Part shown: positions 1 through 4,552 of the stretch, one piece after another
Position numbering within the stretch: the first letter of the stretch is position 1
Layout: every line of letters begins with the position of its first letter
Position numbers and translations under genes: made by a program
DNA from: a bacterium
GTDB lineage: Bacteria > Patescibacteriota > Gracilibacteria > Absconditabacterales > Absconditicoccaceae
DNA: 5,682 nucleotides
Assembly: GCA_020629735.1 (NCBI GenBank)
Contig: JAHDCT010000064.1
Coordinates: forward strand, 1 to 5,682
Direction: 5' to 3'
Notes under the pieces: generated by a model
The model's database searches: none
Seen by the model: the letters and a program-made list of their open reading frames with translations, nothing else
Told to the model about the DNA's origin: nothing

Positions 1-443
1 AAAAATCCAAAACCATTGTTTATGTGGCTATTGGTAAGTATGGTAGTAATGTTCTGATTGTTCATAAAGGAAAAGTACTCTTGGTGTTTTGCCCATGATT
101 TAAAACTTGGAGAGTACCCGGTTGAAGGGCTGAATATGGTGAGGCACCTGAGGTAACTCTTCTCAGAGAAATGGAAGAAGAGACCTGAGTAAAATACAGT
201 AATCCTGAATTTTTAGGGATTGGGTATGATACCATCTATCATCATAAGGGGGATTTTACGGCATCAAGATTACTTTTGTTTTATAAATTGCACCTACAAG
301 ATATATCTGAGCTGAAGTTTGATGAGGAAGAAGTAGAAAAATATAAGCGGGTAACTATCGAGGAGCTTAGATTTGAGAAAGATGTAGAAGGCGCATTAAA
401 ATACTTTCTAGAAAGGAATCAGGGTATAAATTTTGAAAAATAA
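1..443 (+). CDS. Nudix hydrolase, 5'-truncated by window edge
   Basis: The reading frame starts at base 3 and ends with TAA at 441-443, giving 146 visible residues. With UGA = Gly it has a perfect Nudix box (GX5EX7REUXEEXGU) at visible residues 41-63, preceded by W-R-V-P-G; the box supplies the Mg2+-binding glutamates in REMEEETG. Both signature glycines, at 123-125 and 186-188, are TGA codons, and a third TGA is at 96-98. Near the C-terminus the typical Nudix W-V-T-I-E-E-L element is present, its Trp encoded by CGG at 348-350. Nudix enzymes hydrolyse nucleoside diphosphates linked to another moiety (for example oxidised dNTPs or ADP-ribose); the substrate cannot be told from this sequence. 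About 40 residues precede the box, so probably only a few are missing upstream. No in-frame ATG is visible before the box; GTG at 24 is a less likely start. The protein is presumably cytosolic. Confidence 0.9.
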
Positions 444-490
444 CTATGGTGAAAAATTATAAACTCACAACTTTTTTCTCAGTCGACCTC

Positions 491-518
491 TTGTAAGAAG
501 AAAAATCATGATTACAAT
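491..518 (+). promoter_or_regulatory. candidate promoter of the VOC gene
   Basis: A TTGTAA box (491-496, 4/6 match to the -35 consensus) and TACAAT (513-518, 5/6 match to the -10 consensus) are separated by 16 bases. Transcription would begin near 525, leaving a leader of about 22 bases before the ATG at 547. This layout resembles the promoter-to-start distance of the DUF2339 gene. If correct it excludes the upstream ATG at 508, which lies inside the promoter. Recognised by eye only. Confidence 0.4.
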
Positions 519-546
519 TAAGTTTTTAATTCCTCTTTTCAAGAAC

Positions 547-921
547 ATGGAAAATAATGTTGTAGGGTGGTTTGAAGTGTACGTTGCTGATATGCCAAGA
601 GCGAAGAAGTTTTATGAGGCAGTGTTTCAAAAAGGAGAATGGATGGATCTCTCAGATGATAACGTGGAAATGTTTGCTTTTCCATGGACAGATGATGGAG
701 TATGAGCAGCAGGAGCGCTAGTGAAAATGGCAGATCGTGAACCTTCTGCTCAAGGATCTCTCGTGTATTTCTCATGTGAAGATTGCTCAGTAGAGGAAGC
801 AAGAGTTGAAGAAGCAGGGGGAAAAGTTCTCCAAGGAAAGATGAGTATAGGACAATTTGGATTTATAGCGATGGTCATGGATACCGAAGGAAACATGATA
901 TGATTGCATTCAAATAAATAA
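547..921 (+). CDS. VOC superfamily (glyoxalase/bleomycin-resistance fold) protein
   Basis: The 124-residue protein ends with TAA at 919-921. It contains TGA at 703-705 and 901-903, both read as Gly; under the standard code it would split into two fragments. It begins V-G-W-F-E-V-Y-V-A-D-M with A-K-K-F-Y-E-A-V-F following, the first beta-strand and helix of a VOC module. It continues with G-A-L-V-K-M, L-V-Y-F-S-C-E-D-C, E-E-A-G-G-K-V, F-G-F-I and D-T-E-G-N-M-I-G-L-H-S, the hallmark VOC ending. Family length is about 120-130 residues, so it is complete as a single module likely to dimerise. VOC proteins bind metals or small ligands in isomerases, dioxygenases and resistance proteins; this subgroup is usually annotated only as 'VOC family', and no substrate can be assigned. 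ATG 547 is preferred over ATG 508 because family homology starts there and a promoter candidate overlaps 508. No clear Shine-Dalgarno sequence is present. Confidence 0.9.
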
Positions 922-923
922 AG

Positions 924-952
924 AAAATCAGGGATAGTCCCTGATTTTTTTT
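924..952 (+). terminator. Rho-independent terminator after VOC gene
   Basis: A perfect 11-bp stem (924-934 with 938-948, core ATCAGGGA/TCCCTGAT) closes a 3-base TAG loop and runs into a T-tract ending at 952. It begins two bases after the VOC stop codon and isolates that gene from the lipoprotein gene downstream. Confidence 0.92.
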
Positions 953-979
953 ATTCGTTTTTTATATGACATTTTTTTG

Positions 980-1010
980 TTGATATAAACCTAAATGGTA
1001 CAATTATAAC
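980..1010 (+). promoter_or_regulatory. candidate promoter of the lipoprotein gene
   Basis: TTGATA (980-985) and TATAAC (1005-1010) each match the sigma-70-type consensus at 5/6 positions, with a slightly long 19-base spacer. The leader would be about 65 bases. A competing element is a perfect TTGACA at 1025-1030 followed by TTTAAT at 1045-1050, but its 14-base spacer is too short for a normal promoter. Only one of the two is likely real. Confidence 0.35.
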
Positions 1011-1080
1011 ATTAAACATTTGGGTTGACATTTGTGTTTTTTCATTTAATTTGTGTTTTTTTAGTGCCACCTACATATGT

Positions 1081-1887
1081 ATGAAAAAATGATTTTCCCT
1101 TATGCAGAGTGTTATCCCGGTGTTAGCTATTGCGTGTAGTATAGCTTTCCCTTCTTGTAAGAAAGATATGTCCTCTGCAAAGAAGGCAAAAATGCTAAAA
1201 GAAGTTTTGAATACTAGATACTATGCATTTTGAAACATAAAATTCGACGCGGCTACTAGAGAGTGAATTACTTATTGCATGAATCAAAAGTGGGGAGCTT
1301 GAGAAGAATGTTTCATATGACTTTCCGTTGCTTGAAGAGATATAGATGTAATATTTAACGATGATCCTACATCTCCAACAGTTTGAGTTGCTGATCCTAA
1401 TTGAGGTTCTATCACTATTAATAAAGCAAGTTATTCTTCTCCTGAAGCGTCTTTTTTAATAAAAAATGGTTTTGTTTCTGAGAACAGGGATGATAGAGTA
1501 AGTAATACAATTAAACAAGAACTCTATCATATTATAATTGATAATGATGGATCTGAATTTGAATCTGAGTTAGTATCTTTGTCAGATACTATATGATGGA
1601 AAGACTATTTGTCAGAGAGACTCTACAATCTTATGCCGGTAATTGCTGATAAGGGTTCTCGAGATGCATTTGATGAATATAATGTTCCCTGAAGAAGACA
1701 TGATCAAAGTTATAAGTTTCTTCTAGAGCAATATAATTTTGCAATTAATGTTGTTAGGCCAGATCTTATAAAGAGTTTAAAAGTATGAGATCAATTAAAT
1801 TGAGATAAGTATTTTGAGTTTTTGAAGGAAGACAAAAATTTTTTAGGAGACCTAAGAGATCAGTTGCTCATCATGTGATTAAAGTAG
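1081..1887 (+). CDS. exported probable lipoprotein of unknown function with degenerate zincin-like motif
   Basis: The 268-residue protein ends with TAG at 1885-1887 and contains 13 in-frame TGA codons (Gly) and one CGA (residue 194, Trp under table 37). Residues 1-26 form a signal peptide: MKKG, a hydrophobic core (V-I-P-V-L-A-I-A-C-S-I-A-F) and S-C-K-K. Cys26 followed by KKD resembles a lipobox cleavage point, with Cys19 as an alternative, so the mature protein is probably a lipid-anchored surface protein. I do not recognise the family. The middle region, with a G-S-I-T-I-N strand and the helix K-Q-E-L-Y-H-I-I-I-D (Gln146, Glu147, His150) followed by an acidic S-E-F-E-S-E-L segment, recalls HExxH metallopeptidases with a downstream Glu, but Gln replaces the first metal-binding His. 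It could be an inactive relative or a chance similarity. A terminator upstream suggests independent transcription. No Shine-Dalgarno sequence precedes the ATG. Confidence 0.82.
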
Positions 1888-1964
1888 GCTATTTTCCGAT
1901 TTTGCTATTAAGAACATATTTATTTGCCAATGTAAACAATTTTTATGAGTTATGGTTAAATTTT

Positions 1965-1991
1965 ATGCTTTAGATTCTGCTCTAAAGTCAT
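1965..1991. promoter_or_regulatory. intergenic hairpin of unknown role
   Basis: CTTTAGA (1968-1974) and TCTAAAG (1981-1987) pair perfectly around a 6-base loop. Adding ATG/CAT with one bulged T (1988) lengthens the stem to 10 bp. There is no T-tract on either side, so it is not a canonical intrinsic terminator. It lies 35-60 bases upstream of the DUF1059-like gene and could be a leader structure, an operator or a 3'-end processing signal of the preceding gene. Confidence 0.4.
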
Positions 1992-2025
1992 AGACATAAA
2001 GTGTTTATCAATAACTTTCACGCTG

Positions 2026-2262
2026 ATGAAAACAATGACCTGTAAACAGCTCTGATGAGCATGTGATCTAGAATTTCATGCAGAGACCTTTGAAGACATG
2101 GCAAGCCAAAGTAAGGCACATGGTATGGAGATGATGCAGCAAAATGATCCTGACCACCTCGATGCAATGAAAGCTATGATGGAGAAAATGCAAAACCCAG
2201 GTGAAATGGAAGCTTGGTACAACGGAAAGAAATCTGAGTTTGAGGCTCTTCCGCACTCATAA
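2026..2262 (+). CDS. DUF1059-like small protein
   Basis: The 78-residue protein ends with TAA at 2260-2262. It starts M-K-T-M-T-C-K-Q-L-G-G-A-C-D, both glycines being adjacent TGA codons (2053-2058), which is why standard-code gene callers would miss its N-terminus. It continues with E-F-H-A-E-T-F-E-D-M-A and S-K-A-H-G-M-E-M. This matches small DUF1059-type proteins, which begin with a T-C-x-x-L-G-G-x-C-D motif and have a helical remainder. The C-terminal half is Met-, Glu- and Lys-rich and ends W-Y-N-G-K-K-S-E-F-E-A-L. The Cys6/Cys13 pair could bind metal or be redox-active (inference); the family has no firmly established function. There is no signal peptide or membrane segment, so the protein is cytosolic. 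A strong terminator follows immediately. No Shine-Dalgarno sequence or convincing promoter was found in the 138 bases upstream, so it may depend on the lipoprotein gene's transcript. Confidence 0.85.
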
Positions 2263-2265
2263 AAG

Positions 2266-2296
2266 AAAAAAGCTCTAAAGTGATAGAGCTTTTTTT
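2266..2296 (+). terminator. Rho-independent terminator after DUF1059-like gene
   Basis: A 12-bp stem (2266-2277 with 2284-2295, core AGCTCTA/TAGAGCT) closes a 6-base loop, with T-tract 2290-2296. It starts four bases after the stop codon. The A-rich 5' arm and T-rich 3' arm make it partly bidirectional, but no minus-strand gene ends here. Confidence 0.9.
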
Positions 2297-2373
2297 ATAT
2301 CTGAAGAGATGTTTATAATAAGTTATCACTGAATTCTATAACCTGAAGTGTACCCTAGTTTTTATTCTATGCG

Positions 2374-2390
2374 CTTATTAGTATAATAAG
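2374..2390. promoter_or_regulatory. -10 box inside a palindrome, promoter of the DUF2339 gene
   Basis: A perfect TATAAT (2382-2387) lies inside the palindrome CTTATTA-GTA-TAATAAG (2374-2390). Transcription would start near 2394, giving a leader of about 26 bases before ATG 2420. The -35 region (about 2359-2364, TTTTTA) is poor, so the promoter may need an activator or rely on its AT-rich surroundings. The palindrome could be a repressor operator. Another perfect TATAAT at 2314-2319, in a similar TATAATAAG context, may be a second upstream promoter. Confidence 0.45.
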
Positions 2391-2419
2391 GTAAGTCATT
2401 TTACTCACTCAAAAGAACT

Positions 2420-4552
2420 ATGGAACTCGCGTATCTAGCTTGATGAATTATTTTGCTCATTATTGTGTTTAGTCGAAAAACAAGATTAGATGAGAGAATG
2501 AGAAGAATAGAAGAAAAAGTTGAAGAACAAAGAAAGCTAATGTTAAGGCGAGCAGGAAAATCAGAATGACAGGTTCATGCGGAAAGTATTCAAATACCTG
2601 TATTTTCAGAGGCACAGCAAGAAAGTATAGCTACACCCGAAAATGTTGATAGACCACTTGATAGGAAGAAAGAGGTAGAACGCAAGACCTCTCGATTCTT
2701 AGAAAATCGACCTATGAAGCTGTGATGATTAATTTTCTTTTTGTGAATAGTTCGATGAGTGACATATGCCTTTATGAACAATTGGATACCACCTCGAGCA
2801 AGAATTTGAAGTGGGATCTGACTGTGATGAATATTAATGCTTTTGTGATATATCAGATTACCGAAAAACAAGGATCAGTGATCAGTTCTACTATGACTTG
2901 GTTCAGCAGTAATTTTAGTTGTCTTATATCTTTGAAGACTCTATTATAATTTCTTTAGTCCATCTGGAGTTTTACTTGCATCTTTGGCTCTTGTAATCAT
3001 ACAAGGTTTTATCGCAGTAAAAAAAGATCTCCCAATGTACGCAAGATACTCACTTCTTTTGAGTCTCTTAGCTCCACTTATTACACATAGTTCTACTACC
3101 TCATTTGCAGGACTATTTGGATACCTTGCTATTATTTATGTATGAACCTTAGGTGTTGTAACAAAGAAATGATGGTCATCACTTGCGGGAATTTGATTGG
3201 CTTCGTACATCATTTATTCATTTCCATTTCTAGCTGGCATAGAAAAGGCAGTAGACCCTTCCGTAGCACTTATGATAGTAAGTGGAATTTTTCTTATCTT
3301 TATGGGGACCAGCTTGTGAGATATACAGCAGCAAAAAGAAAGAATATCACCGGTGAGTTTGTGAGTAGTCACAATAGCTGCTGTATTTCACCTCTTCTGG
3401 ATAGATAAGATAGTACCTGAAGAGTATCTCCTTTTTTATCTCCTTGTGATTGCAGCAGGTTTTGCGTACCTAGCATGGTATTTCTTAACACAAAGAGAAC
3501 CCTCTCAGCAATGAGCATTTATTACCTATAGTGCTTTAGCCATACTCTATCTTTTTATGGCAACTTACTATGAGCTTTCTGGAGTGAATTTAGCTATTGC
3601 ATATATTTTAGAGATAGTACTGTTTGCTGTCTTGCTATTATACTGAGCAAAAAAACCAAAATGGAGTATGAGGGTGTCATCGCTCTTGCTGATGCCCACA
3701 TTGATGTATTTTGCACAAGGCATGATAGATACCTTATTCCTTTCTACATCATGGAGTAAAGAACATTTAACTTTATTATTACTAACCGTATCAGCTTTAT
3801 GATTAGCATATTTGTATCAACGTTATGCAACTGATAAAGAGGAATGATCAGAAAGCATTTCTTCTGGATATATCACTACCTGACTCGTCTTTGGGTGAGT
3901 AGCAGGACTTTGACTGATCTGAATGCTTTTCCAAAATAATGCGTCTAATGGTCTATTTATACGTGGATTTGTAACCGCTATTTTCTTAGCAGGGTTGATT
4001 CGGTGAGTTGAAGAACTCTTTGAGAAGAGGTTTAGTAGAGAAAAGGCTATGCTGTGAGTTACAATTATGCCTATGATATTTTACTATCTCCCCGCGATTA
4101 TTTCTTGAATGACGATAACAAACCTTTGAATGTCTATAGCAGTTCTTTTTGTGTTCGTAGTTCTGTTTGGAGCGACATGAGCAATTAAATATGCAAAATG
4201 AAAAAAAGAAATCGCAAGAGGATGGTATATAGTAGCTGTACTCATCTTCCTCTGACTCGTACGGTTTGGAGCAGAGGCTTACCGAGAAAACAAGAATACA
4301 GCTCACATGTTCTCACTTGTAGTTTTCACCTTATTGTGAATAGTGGGGTACATCTGGGGAGCGAATTCCAAGCTTAAGTATCTGAAGCGATGATCATGAA
4401 TAGTGATTCTTTGAGTAATTCTTAGGTTGCTTATCATAGATGTACGGATGATGTGAATGTGACGAAGAATAATAACCTTCCTAGTTATTTGATGTCTCCT
4501 TCTTGGATCTGCGTACTTTTTGAAAAGTGGTCGTGAAGAAAAGGATCTCTAA
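2420..4552 (+). CDS. DUF2339 family polytopic membrane protein
   Basis: The 710-residue protein ends with TAA at 4550-4552. It holds about 42 in-frame TGA (Gly) codons and 12 CGA/CGG codons. Order: an N-terminal membrane helix (about residues 3-17), a charged coiled-coil stretch (about 20-45, RMRRIEEKVEEQ), a hydrophilic linker to about residue 95, then the DUF2339 core. The core opens with F-L-E-N-W-P-M-K-L-G-G and a W/Y-rich first helix followed by Y-A-F-M-N-N-W-I. Many consecutive hydrophobic helices fill the rest, ending with L-L-I-I-D-V-W and W-R-I-I-T-F-L-V-I-G. Trp97, Trp112 and Trp676 are CGA or CGG codons at positions where relatives carry Trp or another aromatic residue. DUF2339 proteins are inner-membrane proteins of unknown function; the coiled coil plus many-helix plan is typical. 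The gene is set apart by the upstream terminator and its own promoter, and its 3' end overlaps the convergent photolyase gene by 4 bases. Confidence 0.92.

Noticed and set aside
96..188. UGA read as Trp (table 4) or selenocysteine
   Set aside because: UGA falls on invariant Gly sites in several families and occurs dozens of times per long gene, which fits neither reading.
539..802. Minus-strand open frame opposite the VOC gene
   Set aside because: It lies antisense to a well-supported gene and shows no recognisable motif.
508..921. VOC gene as a pseudogene or two genes split by TGA at 703
   Set aside because: The sequence continues in frame with intact family motifs and the TGA sits at a Gly position; all six genes show the same pattern.
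1952..1993. 13-codon leader peptide overlapping the intergenic hairpin
   Set aside because: The open frame (ATG to TAG) has no ribosome binding site, no regulatory codon run and is short enough to occur by chance.
2068..2256. Minus-strand open frame opposite the DUF1059-like gene
   Set aside because: Antisense shadow of a recognisable gene; composition reflects its complement.
2590..2871. Minus-strand open frame opposite the DUF2339 gene
   Set aside because: Antisense to a continuous table 37 reading frame; no motif.
2722..3408. Plus-strand open frames at 2722-2949 and 3142-3408
   Set aside because: They are out-of-frame with the 710-residue DUF2339 frame, which explains the whole region.
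3986..4306. Minus-strand Cys/Ser/Tyr-rich open frame
   Set aside because: Antisense to the DUF2339 gene; its Cys- and Ser-rich composition is a by-product of the hydrophobic sense strand.
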